From Pseudomonas marginalis (lineage in GTDB: Bacteria > Pseudomonadota > Gammaproteobacteria > Pseudomonadales > Pseudomonadaceae): a DNA stretch of 64,000 nucleotides. Location of the stretch: assembly GCF_001645105.1 (NCBI RefSeq), contig NZ_LKEG01000026.1:124649-188648 (forward strand), read 5' to 3'. The notes under the pieces are model-generated. The model saw only the letters and a program-made list of their open reading frames with translations. It was not told where the DNA came from and made no database searches. A program made the position numbers and the translations under genes. Of the stretch, positions 1 to 11,421 are shown in pieces; position 1 is the stretch's first letter, and each line of letters opens with the position of its first letter.

Positions 1-373
1 TACAGGTGCGCACGCTGCCAGTCATCGGAGTAACGCCCGCCCACACGGGCCAGGTCCGGGCCGGTGCGCTTGGAACCCCACAGGAACGGGTGGTCCCACA
101 CGCTTTCACCGGCGACCGAGTAGTGGCCGTAGCGTTCGGTTTCGGCACGGAACGGGCGGATCATCTGCGAGTGGCAGCCGACACAACCGTTGGCGATGTA
201 GACGTCGCGGCCTTCCAGTTCAAGCGCGGTGCGCGGCTTCATGCCTTCGACCGGTTTGTTGGTGACGTCCTGGAAAAACAGCGGAACGATCTGGGTCAAG
301 CCGCCGATACTCACGGCGATGACCATGAAGAAGGCCAGCAGGCCGATATTCTTCTCGACTACTTCATGCTTCA

Positions 374-374
<1 letters not shown>
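1..374 (-). CDS. ccoO: cbb3 cytochrome c oxidase subunit II, downstream operon (partial)
   Basis: This is the N-terminal part of the monohaem c-type subunit of a cbb3 terminal oxidase; its C-terminus lies beyond the left edge. The visible 124 residues start MKHEVVEKN, pass through one N-terminal membrane anchor and reach the haem c motif CVGCH, followed by [15 protein letters not shown] as in all CcoO proteins. The start codon overlaps the ccoN stop (TGATG), so the two are translationally coupled. It is a close paralogue of the CcoO at 3417-4028, differing for example at CVGCH versus CVQCH. The subunit passes electrons from CcoP to the CcoN haem-copper centre in the cytoplasmic membrane. Family assignment is firm; only the truncation limits confidence. 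Confidence 0.95.
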
Positions 375-1816
<1,442 letters not shown>

Positions 1817-1900
1817 TCTAAGGTTCCACGGTTTAGGTTTTTTTATAGGTAAAATCGGCCGCAAGTATGGAGAAAGCGAGGGGCCATTGCAACGCAATGG

Positions 1901-1914
1901 CTGACCTGTATCAA
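1901..1914 (-). promoter_or_regulatory. Anr/FNR-box-like site upstream of ccoN
   Basis: Read on the minus strand the site is TTGATACAGGTCAG, matching 8 of 10 fixed positions of the Anr/FNR consensus TTGAT-N4-ATCAA. It lies about 85 bp upstream of the ccoN start at 1816. A CATACT hexamer at 1864-1869 could be a -10 element, but that would centre the box near -50 rather than the usual -41.5. Anr control of one of the two cbb3 operons is established in Pseudomonas; that this site mediates it is inference. Confidence 0.5.
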
Positions 1915-2134
1915 TGCGTTCCACGCCAGATTCTGCGCCCTTTCCATGTTTCGTGTAAGGATAAAATCCGAAATAGAAAGCTGATCAAGTGGACAGGATA
2001 TTTATGGGGTCGCAACGGTTGTCGTTGCGTACGCCAGAATCGGTCCGCTGTGCAGGGAAGCGTAGACCCGAATGGCAGGAGGGGAAAGGTGTGCTTTGGA
2101 AGGGTGTGACACTGGGTCGCACAAGAAGGTACTG

Positions 2135-2230
2135 CTGTGGCGAGGGAGCTTGCTCGCGTTGGCGTGAGAAGCGCTGCCAAGATTTTGGGGCCGCTTCGCA
2201 GCCCAACGGGAGCAAGCTCCCTCGCCACAG
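2135..2230. repeat. REPIN, GTGGCGAGGGAGCTTGCTC type (class A)
   Basis: Two inverted REP palindromes face each other: CTGTGGCGAGGGAGCTTGCT at the left end and its complement at the right, with a GC-rich middle that includes GGCCGCTTCGCAGCC. It lies in the 452-bp gap between ccoP and the downstream ccoN, next to the ccoP terminator. The left half of the gap (1817-2130) otherwise holds only the Anr-like box and the promoter region. A second copy of this class is at 46105-46235. Confidence 0.9.
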
Positions 2231-2237
2231 GTAGAGT

Positions 2238-2260
2238 TGCCGCCCCAAGGTGGGGCGGCA
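2238..2260 (-). terminator. Terminator hairpin after ccoP
   Basis: TGCCGCCCC and GGGGCGGCA form a perfect 9-bp stem around a 5-base loop. The hairpin begins 8 bases past the ccoP stop on the minus strand. There is no long T-run after it, so termination may be partial or helped by the neighbouring REPIN. Confidence 0.65.
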
Positions 2261-2268
2261 TTCAGAGG

Positions 2269-3216
2269 TTACTGGGGCTGGCTTTCTGGCGTTGCGCCAT
2301 CAGCGTTATGGGACAAGCTATACACGTAGGCGGCCAACAAGTGCACCTTGTCATTACCCTGTAGCACTTCCTGCGCCGGCATCTGGCCCTGGCGGCCGTG
2401 GCGGATGGTTTGCTGCAACTGCGCAAGGCTGGTGCCGTAGATGTAACCGGCCGGTTTGGTCAGGTCGGGCGCGCCCATGGCTTCCATGCCGTGGCCTTGC
2501 GGACCGTGGCAAGCGACACAGGTGGTGTTGAACGCAGTTTGGCCTGCTGCCAAGTCAGCGCTGCTGTCAGCCGGCAACGGCAGTTTGGCCACGTCGTGAC
2601 GTACATAGGCGGCGACGTTTTTCACCCCTTCATCGCCGAGCATGTCACCCCAGGCCGGCATTGCTGCATGACGGCCGTTGAGAATGGTGGTCTTGATCGC
2701 CTCGGCCGAACCGCCCCAGCGCCAGATGTTATCCGCCAGATTCGGGAAGCCAAACGCGCCCTTGGCGTCCGAGCCGTGGCACACCGCACAGTTGGAGGCA
2801 AACAGGCGACCGCCCATCTTCAACGCTTGCGGGTCTTTGGCGACTTCTTCCACTGGCATGGCCGAGAATTTGGCGAAGATCGGCCCGAACTTGGTGTCGG
2901 CCTTAGCCATCTCCTTGTCCCACTCCTTGGCCGAGGTCCAGCCGTCTTCATAGCCCGGCAACACGCCTTTCCAGTTGCCCAGGCCCGGGTAGAGGATCAG
3001 GTAGCCGACCGCGAACACCAAGGTGCCGGCGAACAGCATGAACCACCACTGGGGCAGCGGGTTGTCGTATTCCTCGATACCGTCGAAGGCGTGGCCCATG
3101 GTCTGGTCGACGCTGCCCTTGGTCTCGCCCTTACGGGTGCCGATCAAGAGCCAAGTCAGGCCGATCAGGCTGCCGAGGGTCAGTACGCAGATCCATGTAC
3201 TCCAGAATAGGGTCAT
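2269..3216 (-). CDS. ccoP: cbb3 cytochrome c oxidase dihaem subunit III
   Basis: This is the dihaem c-type subunit that takes electrons from the bc1 complex or soluble cytochromes and passes them to CcoO. The 315 residues contain two N-terminal membrane segments (about 5-25 and 57-78), then two periplasmic cytochrome c domains with CAVCH at 143-147 and CVACH at 233-237. Candidate Met axial ligands are at MPAW (186) and QMP (279). The two-helix N-terminus is the long CcoP form. The start overlaps the ccoQ stop by four bases (ATGA), and GGAG lies at proper spacing. A GC-rich hairpin follows the stop. Confidence 0.97.
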   Translation of the reverse strand: MTLFWSTWICVLTLGSLIGLTWLLIGTRKGETKGSVDQTMGHAFDGIEEYDNPLPQWWFMLFAGTLVFAVGYLILYPGLGNWKGVLPGYEDGWTSAKEWDKEMAKADTKFGPIFAKFSAMPVEEVAKDPQALKMGGRLFASNCAVCHGSDAKGAFGFPNLADNIWRWGGSAEAIKTTILNGRHAAMPAWGDMLGDEGVKNVAAYVRHDVAKLPLPADSSADLAAGQTAFNTTCVACHGPQGHGMEAMGAPDLTKPAGYIYGTSLAQLQQTIRHGRQGQMPAQEVLQGNDKVHLLAAYVYSLSHNADGATPESQPQ

Positions 3217-3413
3217 GGCCGTGTGCTCCTTATTGCAGGCTCTTCTTGAGCGTCGGATGGAGAAGGTTCATCGGCGAAGGGCAGCAGGCGCGCCTGCTCG
3301 AATTCCGCATTGCGCCGGTTGTTGAACACCCACAGCGACAGGCCGATAAAGGCGATGGCGACCACCAGCGTGCCGAGGCCGCGGATGGTGCCCGCATCGA
3401 ATTCAAATCCCAT
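3213..3413 (-). CDS. ccoQ: cbb3 oxidase assembly/stability subunit CcoQ
   Basis: CcoQ is a single-span membrane peptide that stabilises the cbb3 complex. The 66 residues include one hydrophobic helix at about 12-30 ([18 protein letters not shown]), followed by the typical [11 protein letters not shown] stretch and an acidic, proline-rich tail. GAGGTGAGCC precedes the ATG. It sits three bases after ccoO and overlaps ccoP by four bases, so the operon order N-O-Q-P is complete. Confidence 0.93.
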   Translation of the reverse strand: MGFEFDAGTIRGLGTLVVAIAFIGLSLWVFNNRRNAEFEQARLLPFADEPSPSDAQEEPAIRSTRP

Positions 3414-3416
3414 GGC

Positions 3417-4028
3417 TCACCTCTTGCTCTTGATGGCAGTACCGAGCACTTGCAGGTACGAAACCAGCGCGTCCATCTCGGTCTTGCCCTTGAGGCTGGC
3501 GACGGCGCCACTGATGTCGTCGTCTGTGTACGGCACGCCGAGGGTGCGCATCACTTTCAACTTGGTCTCGGTGTGGCTGCTGTCGACGGCGGCGGTGACC
3601 AGCCATGGGTAGGCCGGCATTTTCGACTCGGGCACGACGTTGCGCGGGTTGTACAAGTGCGCGCGGTGCCAGTCGTCCGAGTAGCGAGCGCCGACGCGCG
3701 CCAGGTCCGGACCGGTTCGCTTGGAGCCCCACAGGAACGGGTGGTCCCAGACGCTCTCGCCGGCGACCGAGTAGTGGCCGTAGCGTTCGGTCTCGGCGCG
3801 GAACGGGCGGATCATCTGCGAGTGGCACTGTACGCAGCCTTCGCGGATGTAGATGTCACGGCCTTCCAGTTGCAGCGCGGTGTAGGGCTTCATGCCTTCG
3901 ACCGGCTTGTTGGTCACGTCCTGGAAGAACAGCGGGACGATCTGGGTCAGGCCGCCGATGCTCACGGCGAGCACCATGAGCAGCATCAGCAGGCCGACGT
4001 TCTTTTCAATCGTTTCGTGTTTCATCAT
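3417..4028 (-). CDS. ccoO: cbb3 cytochrome c oxidase subunit II, upstream operon
   Basis: Complete 203-residue monohaem subunit of the second cbb3 oxidase. An N-terminal membrane anchor spans about 11-33, the haem c site CVQCH is at 65-69, and the conserved [20 protein letters not shown] and [12 protein letters not shown] blocks follow. The gene begins with two consecutive ATG codons (4028 and 4025); the second aligns with the single ATG of the paralogue at 374. It starts seven bases after ccoN ends and is followed after three bases by ccoQ. Confidence 0.97.
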   Translation of the reverse strand: MMKHETIEKNVGLLMLLMVLAVSIGGLTQIVPLFFQDVTNKPVEGMKPYTALQLEGRDIYIREGCVQCHSQMIRPFRAETERYGHYSVAGESVWDHPFLWGSKRTGPDLARVGARYSDDWHRAHLYNPRNVVPESKMPAYPWLVTAAVDSSHTETKLKVMRTLGVPYTDDDISGAVASLKGKTEMDALVSYLQVLGTAIKSKR

Positions 4029-4035
4029 CGACTCC

Positions 4036-5460
4036 TCAGGCCAGCTGCGCAGTAGTGGCGGCTTCGACGGGCTGCGCGGAACGCACGGTGCGCCACGTGT
4101 TGTAAGCCATCAGGAACATGCCGCTGAGGAAGATGGCGCCGCCCACCAGCCGCACGATGAAGCCTGGGTGGCTGGCCACCAGGGTTTCGACGAAGGAGTA
4201 GGTCAGCGTGCCGTCTTCGTTGATCGCACGCCACATCAGGCCCTGGGCGATGCCGTTGACCCACATCGAGGCGATGTAGAGCACGGTGCCGATCGTTGCC
4301 AGCCAGAAGTGCGCGTTGATCAGGCCGAGGCTGTACATCTGCTCGCGACCGAAGATTTTCGGGATCATGTGGTACAGCGCGCCGATGGAGATCATTGCCA
4401 CCCAGCCAAGGGCGCCGGCGTGGACGTGGCCGATGGTCCAGTCGGTGTAGTGGGAAAGGGCGTTGACGGTCTTGATCGCCATCATCGGGCCTTCGAAGGT
4501 CGACATGCCGTAGAACGCCAGCGACACCACCAGGAAGCGCAGGATCGGGTCGCTGCGCAATTTATGCCAGGCGCCCGACAGGGTCATCATGCCGTTGATC
4601 ATGCCGCCCCAGCTCGGTGCCAACAGCACCAGCGACATCACCATGCCCAGCGACTGTGCCCAGTCCGGCAGTGCGGTGTAGTGCAAGTGGTGCGGGCCGG
4701 CCCAGATGTACAGGGTGATCAGCGCCCAGAAGTGCACGATGGACAAGCGATAGGAGTACACCGGACGCTCGGCCTGCTTGGGCACGAAGTAGTACATCAT
4801 CCCCAGGAAGCCGGCGGTGAGGAAAAAGCCTACCGCGTTATGCCCGTACCACCACTGCACCATGGCATCCGTCGCACCGCCATAGAGGGAGTAGGACTTG
4901 GTCAGGCTGACCGGGATTTCCAGGTTGTTAACGATATGCAGGATAGCCACGGTGATGATGAACGCACCGAAGAACCAGTTGCCGACGTAGATGTGCTTGG
5001 TGTTGCGCTTGGCCACGGTGCCAAAGAACACAATGGCGTAAGCCACCCACACGATGGTGATCAGGATGTCGATCGGCCATTCCAGCTCGGCGTATTCCTT
5101 GGAGCTGGTGTAGCCCAGCGGCAAGGAGATGGCGGCCAAGAGAATGACCAACTGCCAGCCCCAGAAGCAGAACGCGGCGATCTTCGGCGCGAACAGCTGG
5201 GTTTGGCAGGTGCGTTGTACCGAGTAGAAGGAGCTGGCGAACAAGGCGCAGCCACCGAAGGCGAAGATCACCGCGTTGGTGTGCAGCGGGCGCAGGCGCC
5301 CGAAGCTGGTCCACGGCAAATCGAAGTTGAGTGCAGGCCAGACCAATTGGGCCGCGAGAAAAACCCCGAGCCCCATGCCGACGATGCCCCACACCACCGT
5401 CATAATGGCGAATTGGCGGACCACCTTGTAGTTATAGGCGGTACTTAAAGTAGTGTTCAT
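4036..5460 (-). CDS. ccoN: cbb3 cytochrome c oxidase subunit I, upstream operon
   Basis: Catalytic subunit of the second cbb3 oxidase, 474 residues, nearly identical over long stretches to the copy at 374-1816 ([35 protein letters not shown] all present). I chose the ATG at 5460 ([12 protein letters not shown]), preceded by GGGGAACC; a longer reading from 5556 would consume the divergent promoter region. Unlike its twin, the upstream region shows no Anr-like box but does show a fair sigma-70 promoter at 5510-5537. This operon (N-O-Q-P) is complete and corresponds by position to cbb3-2 of other pseudomonads. Confidence 0.97.
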   Translation of the reverse strand: MNTTLSTAYNYKVVRQFAIMTVVWGIVGMGLGVFLAAQLVWPALNFDLPWTSFGRLRPLHTNAVIFAFGGCALFASSFYSVQRTCQTQLFAPKIAAFCFWGWQLVILLAAISLPLGYTSSKEYAELEWPIDILITIVWVAYAIVFFGTVAKRNTKHIYVGNWFFGAFIITVAILHIVNNLEIPVSLTKSYSLYGGATDAMVQWWYGHNAVGFFLTAGFLGMMYYFVPKQAERPVYSYRLSIVHFWALITLYIWAGPHHLHYTALPDWAQSLGMVMSLVLLAPSWGGMINGMMTLSGAWHKLRSDPILRFLVVSLAFYGMSTFEGPMMAIKTVNALSHYTDWTIGHVHAGALGWVAMISIGALYHMIPKIFGREQMYSLGLINAHFWLATIGTVLYIASMWVNGIAQGLMWRAINEDGTLTYSFVETLVASHPGFIVRLVGGAIFLSGMFLMAYNTWRTVRSAQPVEAATTAQLA

Positions 5461-5509
5461 GGTTCCCCATCCACGGTTCAACCCAAGCAGATGCGGCACT
5501 TGGGCTGGA

Positions 5510-5537
5510 GTTATAGGCAGACTAAAAAGCGAGGCAA
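5510..5537 (-). promoter_or_regulatory. Predicted sigma-70 promoter of the upstream cbb3 operon
   Basis: On the minus strand TTGCCT (5532-5537) and TATAAC (5510-5515) are separated by 16 bp, giving 4/6 and 5/6 matches to the -35 and -10 consensus. The -35 element overlaps the putative ribosome-binding site (GAGG, 5531-5534) of the divergent gene at 5540. No transcript start has been measured. Confidence 0.5.
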
Positions 5538-5539
5538 GC

Positions 5540-6232
5540 ATGGGCAAAGAGCACAAGGCCAGTATTGACGGGGATCAATGGGCGCAGTGTGTGCGCGAAC
5601 GCGGCGGGTTGTGGGATGCCGCGTCGACTGCCGCGAAGGGCACGCCCGTGACGCTGATCCTGGCCCACGGCGCCGGCGCACCGATGGACTCAGCCTTCAT
5701 GAACGACATGGCTGCGCGCCTTGCCGGGCATGGCGTGAACGTGTTGCGCTTCGAGTTTCCCTACATGGCCCAGCGCCGTGTGGACGGTGGCAAACGTCCG
5801 CCGAACCCGGCGCCCAAACTGCTGGAAGCCTGGCGTGAGGTGTATGCCGAGGTGCGACGTCATGTCGCTGGGAAACTGGCCGTTGGTGGCAAGTCGATGG
5901 GCGGGCGCATGGCCAGTTTATTGGCCGATGAATTAGGTGCCGATGCACTGGTGTGCCTGGGGTATCCGTTCTATGCGGTGGGTAAGCCGGAAAAGCCACG
6001 GGTCGAGCATTTGGCCGGGTTGAAGACGCCGACGTTGATCGTGCAGGGCGAGCGGGATGCGCTGGGCAATCGGGCGGCGGTGGAGGGGTATGAATTATCG
6101 CCGAGCATCGAGATGATGTGGCTGGTGGCGGGGGATCATGACTTGAAGCCGTTGAAGGCGTCGGGGTTCAGTCATGAGCAGCATCTGGAGGCTGCGGCGG
6201 TGGCAGTGGCTGAGTTTCTGTTTGCCTGCTAG
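5540..6232 (+). CDS. Alpha/beta hydrolase of the KANL3/Tex30 type
   Basis: A 230-residue protein with an alpha/beta hydrolase core: [13 protein letters not shown] near the N-terminus supplies the oxyanion region, the nucleophile elbow is [11 protein letters not shown] (Ser in G-K-S-M-G-G), and a GDHDL motif near the C-terminus supplies the likely catalytic His. This is the pattern of the small KANL3/Tex30-like family, whose bacterial members have no settled substrate. I chose the ATG at 5540 (MGKEHKAS), with GAGG five bases upstream; a longer frame from 5453 runs back into ccoN. It is divergent from the cbb3 operon, so its own promoter must lie in or near the ccoN leader. Confidence 0.8.
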   Translation: MGKEHKASIDGDQWAQCVRERGGLWDAASTAAKGTPVTLILAHGAGAPMDSAFMNDMAARLAGHGVNVLRFEFPYMAQRRVDGGKRPPNPAPKLLEAWREVYAEVRRHVAGKLAVGGKSMGGRMASLLADELGADALVCLGYPFYAVGKPEKPRVEHLAGLKTPTLIVQGERDALGNRAAVEGYELSPSIEMMWLVAGDHDLKPLKASGFSHEQHLEAAAVAVAEFLFAC

Positions 6233-6239
6233 GGCCCTA

Positions 6240-6332
6240 TCGGGAGCAAGCCCCCTCCCACATTGACTGTATTCACACAGATGAATATGTGAACACCGTC
6301 AAATGTGTGAGCGGGCTTGCTCGCGAAAGCGG
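6240..6332. repeat. REP pair, GTGGGAGGGGGCTTGCTCC type (class B), divergent right half
   Basis: The left element reads CGGGAGCAAGCCCCCTCCCA. The right end, TGTGAGCGGGCTTGCTCGCG, is an inverted but diverged REP. The intervening bases include TTCACACAGATGAATATGTGAA, an imperfect palindrome. The element separates the convergent hydrolase and aer genes and ends at the aer stop codon. Confidence 0.75.
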
Positions 6333-6333
6333 T

Positions 6334-7899
6334 CTACCGGTTAAAACGCTCTACCAGCGAATACTGAGTATTCGCGGTATGCGTCAATTCCTCACTCAGC
6401 TGCGCCGAGTTCAGCGCCTGTTCCGAAGTCTGGTCGGCCAACAGCGCAATGGTGCTGATGTTACGACTGATCTCTTCGGCCACCGAGCTTTGCTCTTCGG
6501 TGGCAGCGGCGATCTGCGTGGTCATGTCGGTGATATGCGCTACCGCCTCACTGATCCCCACCAACGCCTGATCCGCTTCCATCACCCGCGCCACGCCTTC
6601 TTCGGCCTGGCGATGCCCGGCGTCCATGGTTTGCACGGCGGCGGCGGCGGTTTGCTGCAACTTGGCGATCAAGGCGTGGATCTGCCCGGTCGATTCCGCG
6701 GTGCGCTGCGCCAGTTGACGGACTTCGTCGGCAACGACCGCAAACCCACGGCCCATCTCACCGGCACGCGCCGCTTCAATGGCGGCGTTGAGCGCCAGCA
6801 GGTTGGTCTGGTCGGCAATGCCTTTGATCACATCGACCACGCCGCCGATTTCATCGCTGTCCTTGGCCAGTTGCGTGACGGTCACGCCGGTCTCGCCCAC
6901 CGCGACAGACAGGCGCTGGATCGCCTCGCGGGTTTCCCCGGCGATGTCGCGGCCACGGCCGGTCAGGCGGTTGGCTTCCTGGGTGGCGTCGGCCGTGCGC
7001 TGCACGTGGCTGGCGACTTCCTGGGTGGTGGCCGCCATCTGGTTGACCGCCGTGGCCACCTGTTCGGTTTCCACGCGCTGGCGTTCCAGGCCGCTGGAGC
7101 TGTTATGCGCCAGGGTGTTGGACTGCGCGGCCTGGTCGTTGAGGTGTTCGGCGGTGTCCTGCAAGCGCGTGAGACACGTCTTAAGACGCGCCTCCTGGCT
7201 GAGGATCGACATCTCCAGACGCGCCTGGGCGCCACGGCTGTCGGTGTACATCTGCGCGATCAACGGGTCGGAGGTGGTCTGCTCGGCCAGGCGCAGCAAA
7301 CGCTTGAGACCGCGCTGTTGCCAGCTCAGACCGAGCAGGCCCAACGGCACCGACAACCCTGCCGCCAAGGCAAAGCCCCAGTGGGAGTTGAGTGACGCAC
7401 CGATCATGAAGCTCAACTGGCTCACCAGGATAAACGGCAGCCAGTCCTGCAACACCGGCAGCCACTTATCGCGTTGGGGAATCGCCGACTTGCCTTGATT
7501 GATGCGTTGGTAGAGCGCTTCGGCGCGGCGGATCTGCTCGGCGGTGGGCTTGATGCGCACCGATTCGTAGCCGACCACCTGGTTGCCTTCGAAAACCGGC
7601 GTCACGTAGGCGTTAACCCAATAGTGATCACCGGTCTTGCAGCGATTCTTGACAATGCCCATCCATGGCAAGCCTTGTTTGAGCGTCGACCACATATGCG
7701 CGAAGACCGCGCCCGGCACATCCGGGTGACGCACCAGGTTGTGCGGGGCACGCACCAGTTCGTCGCGGGAGAACCCACTGATCTCGACAAAGGCGTCGTT
7801 GCAGTAGGTGATCACGCCTTTGGCATCGGTGGTGGAGATCAACCGTTGCTGAGCGGGGAAGGTACGTTCGCGCTGGGTAACGGGTTGGTTATTACGCAT
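6334..7899 (-). CDS. aer: Aerotaxis receptor Aer (PAS-MCP)
   Basis: This is a chemoreceptor that senses redox state through a flavin-binding PAS domain and signals to CheA/CheW. The 521 residues contain an N-terminal cytoplasmic PAS domain at about 10-120 ([17 protein letters not shown], then VRHPDVP and [17 protein letters not shown]), one hydrophobic hairpin at about 150-192, and an MCP signalling domain with the tip sequence [20 protein letters not shown]. There is no periplasmic domain, as expected for Aer. It lies close to the cbb3 operons, as in PAO1 (PA1561). No convincing Anr box was found upstream. Length matches known Pseudomonas Aer. Confidence 0.93.
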   Translation of the reverse strand: MRNNQPVTQRERTFPAQQRLISTTDAKGVITYCNDAFVEISGFSRDELVRAPHNLVRHPDVPGAVFAHMWSTLKQGLPWMGIVKNRCKTGDHYWVNAYVTPVFEGNQVVGYESVRIKPTAEQIRRAEALYQRINQGKSAIPQRDKWLPVLQDWLPFILVSQLSFMIGASLNSHWGFALAAGLSVPLGLLGLSWQQRGLKRLLRLAEQTTSDPLIAQMYTDSRGAQARLEMSILSQEARLKTCLTRLQDTAEHLNDQAAQSNTLAHNSSSGLERQRVETEQVATAVNQMAATTQEVASHVQRTADATQEANRLTGRGRDIAGETREAIQRLSVAVGETGVTVTQLAKDSDEIGGVVDVIKGIADQTNLLALNAAIEAARAGEMGRGFAVVADEVRQLAQRTAESTGQIHALIAKLQQTAAAAVQTMDAGHRQAEEGVARVMEADQALVGISEAVAHITDMTTQIAAATEEQSSVAEEISRNISTIALLADQTSEQALNSAQLSEELTHTANTQYSLVERFNR

Positions 7900-7972
7900 G
7901 ATTGTTCAATCCGCAAGGCTTTCAAGGGTTGTCGGCCGGAAAACGCTTTTATTTAACTTAATTTTGCAACAA

Positions 7973-8764
7973 TCACCCGGCCAGCATCGGGTAGGTAAAC
8001 AACCCGAAGTGAAGCAGATTCAAACCAAAGTGCGTGGCAACCGCCGCGCCCAGGCCACCAAAGCGATAAGCCAAGCCATACCCCACGCCGGCGATGCTCG
8101 CCAACAGCACCCAGTGCCAGCCCGCTCCGATGTGCACCAGGCCGAACACGAGCGATGCCAGCAACAAGGCGAGGTTCTCGCCGTAAGGCAGGTGTTTGAA
8201 GCGTCGGCTCAAGCCGCCCTGTACATAGCCCCGGAACAAGGCCTCTTCCACCAGGGTCACCAACAGCAGGTTATTGAGGACCCACAGCCATGCCTGTTCC
8301 GGCCATTTCGGCGCCCAACTGATCACACCCAGCAAGGTGGCGCCGCCCAGCGCGGCGATGGCGGTGAGGGTCAGGGCCAGGGCGGCCACGCAGATCGACA
8401 GGCGCAGCGAGCGCCGCGCCACGATCCACGGGCAGGCCAGCAATAGCCAGAAGCCAATCAGCGGCTTGTCCTGGTTCAAGTACATCGAGAAGGGCACGGC
8501 ATCGTCGGTGAAACGCTGCGGGGCAATGCCGCGCCCATTGTAGAAACCCGGCAGCCAATGCATCGCCAGGCTCAGGGCCAGTACGATAAACAGTCCGTGG
8601 CCGAGGTAGCGCGCCCAAGGCGTGCGTTGCTGGCGGACCGCGTAGCCGGCGATCAGCAGCAGCGCGATGGACACGCCCGCCAGCATCCCCAGTTGCCCGT
8701 AGATCAAGGCCAGCAGATAGCCGATGGAAAGAAGCGCCAGGTACAGCCAGGGCAATGCGATCAT
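7973..8764 (-). CDS. CPBP family intramembrane glutamic endopeptidase
   Basis: A 263-residue polytopic membrane protein with the three CPBP (Rce1-like, formerly Abi) motifs: EEALFRGY with Glu173-Glu174 and Arg178, a His at 211 in FGLVHIGAGWH, and His245 in ATHFGLNLLHF. These residues form the glutamate protease site in the family. The substrate is unknown; in other bacteria such proteins act on bacteriocin maturation or immunity, or on membrane-anchored regulators. No bacteriocin gene lies nearby. It lies 79 bases after the transporter gene on the same strand. Confidence 0.88.
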   Translation of the reverse strand: MIALPWLYLALLSIGYLLALIYGQLGMLAGVSIALLLIAGYAVRQQRTPWARYLGHGLFIVLALSLAMHWLPGFYNGRGIAPQRFTDDAVPFSMYLNQDKPLIGFWLLLACPWIVARRSLRLSICVAALALTLTAIAALGGATLLGVISWAPKWPEQAWLWVLNNLLLVTLVEEALFRGYVQGGLSRRFKHLPYGENLALLLASLVFGLVHIGAGWHWVLLASIAGVGYGLAYRFGGLGAAVATHFGLNLLHFGLFTYPMLAG

Positions 8765-8843
8765 TGGGGAGTCCTTGGAAAAATCTGGGCGGCATTATAG
8801 CGAGCCGTCCCAGGGGGCCACATGAAAACTCTGGCAAGCCCGC

Positions 8844-9743
8844 TCACCCCAAGCGCGCTGACAGTCTCTTCGGGCGTAACACCAACCACAACGCTCCCGC
8901 GATCAATACCCCGCCATACAGGTGTGCCATCGACAACGGCTCATCCAGCAGCAACGCGCCCCACAGCACGCCGAACGGCGGGATCATGAAGGTCACGGTC
9001 ATCGACTTCACCGGCCCGATGGAGGTCAGCAGGCGGAAGTACAGGATGTAGGCAAACGCCGTGCACACCAGGCCCAACCCCAGCAGCGACAACCACACCT
9101 GCCACCCACCCCAGCTGGCGGGCGGCTGGCTGACGGCGCTGTAAGCGAAGAACGGTAACAAGAACAAGGTGGCGCCGAGCATGCTGCCCAGGGCAGAGAG
9201 GCGGCTGTCCAACCCTCCGCGCTGATCCAACCAGCGCCGTGCGAGGAACCCGGCAAAGCCGTAACAGGTGGTCGCCAGCAAACACGCGAGCGCGCCCATC
9301 AGCAATTCCAGGTCAAACGCCACGGGCCCTGCGCGGGTCAGCACGCCCACGCCCAACAGGCCCAGGCAGACGCCGGCGACTTTCGACGGGGTCAGGCGCT
9401 CGCTGAAAAACAGCCCGCCGATCAATACGCCCATCAATGGCGTGGTGGCGTTGAAAATCGCCGAGTAACCCGCCGGCAGCACTTGGGCGGCCACCGAATA
9501 CATCGTCGCCGGGATCCCGGAGTTGATCACCCCCAAGAGCAACACCGTCTTGAACTTGCCCTGGAAGTCCCATTTCACCCGCATGGCCGCCAGGATCACC
9601 AGCAACCCGGCGGCGGCAATCGACACGCGGAAAAACGCCGTCGGTACCGTGCCGATCTCCGGCGCGATGATGCGCATGAACAGGAAGCTCGCCCCCCAAA
9701 TGGCGGCGAGCCCCAGCAAGTACAAGGTGTCCACAGGTCTCAC
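8844..9743 (-). CDS. DMT (EamA) family permease
   Basis: A 299-residue inner-membrane transporter with ten predicted helices in two EamA repeats (AAIWGASFLFMR near the N-terminus, GMLLG-like segments, and DEPLSMAHLYGGVLIAGALW in the second repeat). I chose a GTG start at 9743 (MRPVDTLYLLG), because AGGGGAG lies seven bases upstream of it; a longer reading would start with TTG inside or before that ribosome-binding site. The exported or imported compound is unknown; EamA proteins often export amino acids or metabolites. The upstream neighbour on the same strand is a chemoreceptor, with no clear functional link. Confidence 0.87.
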   Translation of the reverse strand: MRPVDTLYLLGLAAIWGASFLFMRIIAPEIGTVPTAFFRVSIAAAGLLVILAAMRVKWDFQGKFKTVLLLGVINSGIPATMYSVAAQVLPAGYSAIFNATTPLMGVLIGGLFFSERLTPSKVAGVCLGLLGVGVLTRAGPVAFDLELLMGALACLLATTCYGFAGFLARRWLDQRGGLDSRLSALGSMLGATLFLLPFFAYSAVSQPPASWGGWQVWLSLLGLGLVCTAFAYILYFRLLTSIGPVKSMTVTFMIPPFGVLWGALLLDEPLSMAHLYGGVLIAGALWLVLRPKRLSARLG

Positions 9744-9795
9744 GGAAAACTCCCCTATCAATAAGGCGGCGAGTGTTGCACGCCGCTTTCATTGA

Positions 9796-11421
9796 TTACA
9801 GGACAAACCGCGTCACCAACCCATTCAAATCCACCGCCAAGCGCGACAACTCCTGACTGGCTGCCGAAGTCTGGGTGGCGCCGGCGGCGGTCTGGGTAGA
9901 CAGGTCGCGGATGTTGACCAGGCTGCGGTCGACGTCGCGCGCGACCAACGCCTGCTGCTCGGCGGCGCTGGCGATCACCAGGTTGCGCTGACTGATCTGC
10001 GAAATGGCGGCGGTGATTTTTTCCAGTGCGCTGCCGGCGCTGTTGGCGCGTTGCAGAGTCTGGCCGGCGTGATCGGCGCTGCTGTTGAGCGCTTCGACGG
10101 TGTCTTGGGTACCGCGCTGGATACCGACGATCATCTGCTCGATTTCTTCAGTGGAGTCCTGGGTGCGTTGCGCTAGGGAGCGCACCTCATCCGCCACCAC
10201 CGCAAAACCACGCCCGGCCTCACCCGCGCGGGCGGCTTCAATCGCCGCGTTGAGCGCCAGCAGGTTGGTTTGCCCGGCGATGCCGCGGATCACTTCCAGC
10301 ACCTTGCTGATGTCCTGGGCCTGCACCGCCAGGCCTTCGGCCTTGTTCGACGCACCGAGCACTTCGTCCACCAGGTTCTGGATCGAGCTGATGGTTTCGC
10401 TGATCTGGTAGTGACCGTGCTTGCTGTCCTCGTCGGAAGCCTGGGACGCCTCGGCGCTGGACACCGCATTGCCGGCGACTTCGTCCACCGCCGCGCTCAT
10501 TTCGGTGACGGCTGTGGCCGCCTGTTCGATCTCATCGTTCTGCGCCTGCAGGCCACGGGTGCTTTGTTCCATCACCGAACTCATCTCTTCGGCAGCCGAC
10601 GCCAGTTGTTGCGCCGACTCGCTGATGCCGCGGATGGTGCCTTGCAGCTGCGCCTGCATGGTGGCCAGGGCGGTGAGCAACTGGGCGGGTTCGTCCTTGC
10701 CGCTGACGGCGATCGGCTGGCTCAGGTCGCCGCCGGCAATGGTGCGTGCCACGGTCAGTGCCTGGCCGAGCGGGGCGGTGATGCTGCGGGTCAGCAGCCA
10801 CGCCAGCAGCAAGGTGGCGATCAGTGCGACGACGATGATCAGGCCGACAATCCACTGTGCACTGGCGTACATCTGCGCCGCTGCATCCGCCGCGGCCTCG
10901 ACGCCGTTCTGGTTGAACACGATCAGGTCTTCCAGGCTCTTGTTCAGCACTGTGCCCTGGGGGGCGAGGCGGCTGGTGAGCAGGTCGATGGCGTCTTGCT
11001 GTTGATCCTTGTCCACCAGGGCGACCATCTGGGTCACGATGTTGAGGTAGGTGGCCACATTGGCTTTCAACTTATTCAGCAGCTCGCCCTCGCCATCACT
11101 GCTCAGCATTGTTTCCTGGCGGTCCAGCAGCCCTTGCAGTTCGCCGCGATGGCGGGTGAGGAGAGCTTTGCTGGTATCGCGCACCCGTGATTCGTCGGTG
11201 GTCGCCAGGCGCAACGCCTCCAGGCGGATGCTGGCCACATAGGCCGCGCTGTCGTGGATGTTCTCGATGCTCGGCATCCATGACTGTTCGATGACCAGCG
11301 CACTTTGCCGCAGCTTGGCCATCTGGCCCAGGCCGAACATCCCGACAATTACCAGCAAGCTGGCCAACACCGCAAAACTCAGACTGGCACGCAGACCGAT
11401 CTTCATGTTCCTCAATGACAT
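9796..11421 (-). CDS. Methyl-accepting chemotaxis protein with four-helix-bundle sensor
   Basis: A 541-residue transmembrane chemoreceptor. It has an N-terminal membrane helix (about 10-30), a periplasmic helical sensor of roughly 155 residues resembling the 4HB_MCP type, a second membrane helix near 185-207 ([21 protein letters not shown]), a HAMP domain, and the signalling hairpin with [19 protein letters not shown]. The ATG at 11421 has AAGGAG at good spacing. The ligand cannot be read from sequence. A small oddity is [10 protein letters not shown] in the first methylation helix, where related receptors usually have a DEDSKRGR-like stretch. Confidence 0.93.
   Translation of the reverse strand: MSLRNMKIGLRASLSFAVLASLLVIVGMFGLGQMAKLRQSALVIEQSWMPSIENIHDSAAYVASIRLEALRLATTDESRVRDTSKALLTRHRGELQGLLDRQETMLSSDGEGELLNKLKANVATYLNIVTQMVALVDKDQQQDAIDLLTSRLAPQGTVLNKSLEDLIVFNQNGVEAAADAAAQMYASAQWIVGLIIVVALIATLLLAWLLTRSITAPLGQALTVARTIAGGDLSQPIAVSGKDEPAQLLTALATMQAQLQGTIRGISESAQQLASAAEEMSSVMEQSTRGLQAQNDEIEQAATAVTEMSAAVDEVAGNAVSSAEASQASDEDSKHGHYQISETISSIQNLVDEVLGASNKAEGLAVQAQDISKVLEVIRGIAGQTNLLALNAAIEAARAGEAGRGFAVVADEVRSLAQRTQDSTEEIEQMIVGIQRGTQDTVEALNSSADHAGQTLQRANSAGSALEKITAAISQISQRNLVIASAAEQQALVARDVDRSLVNIRDLSTQTAAGATQTSAASQELSRLAVDLNGLVTRFVL

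Noticed and set aside
7900-7972. Anr box upstream of aer
   Set aside because: TTGAACAATCAT occurs at the aer start on the minus strand, but the half-sites are two bases too close for an FNR/Anr dimer.
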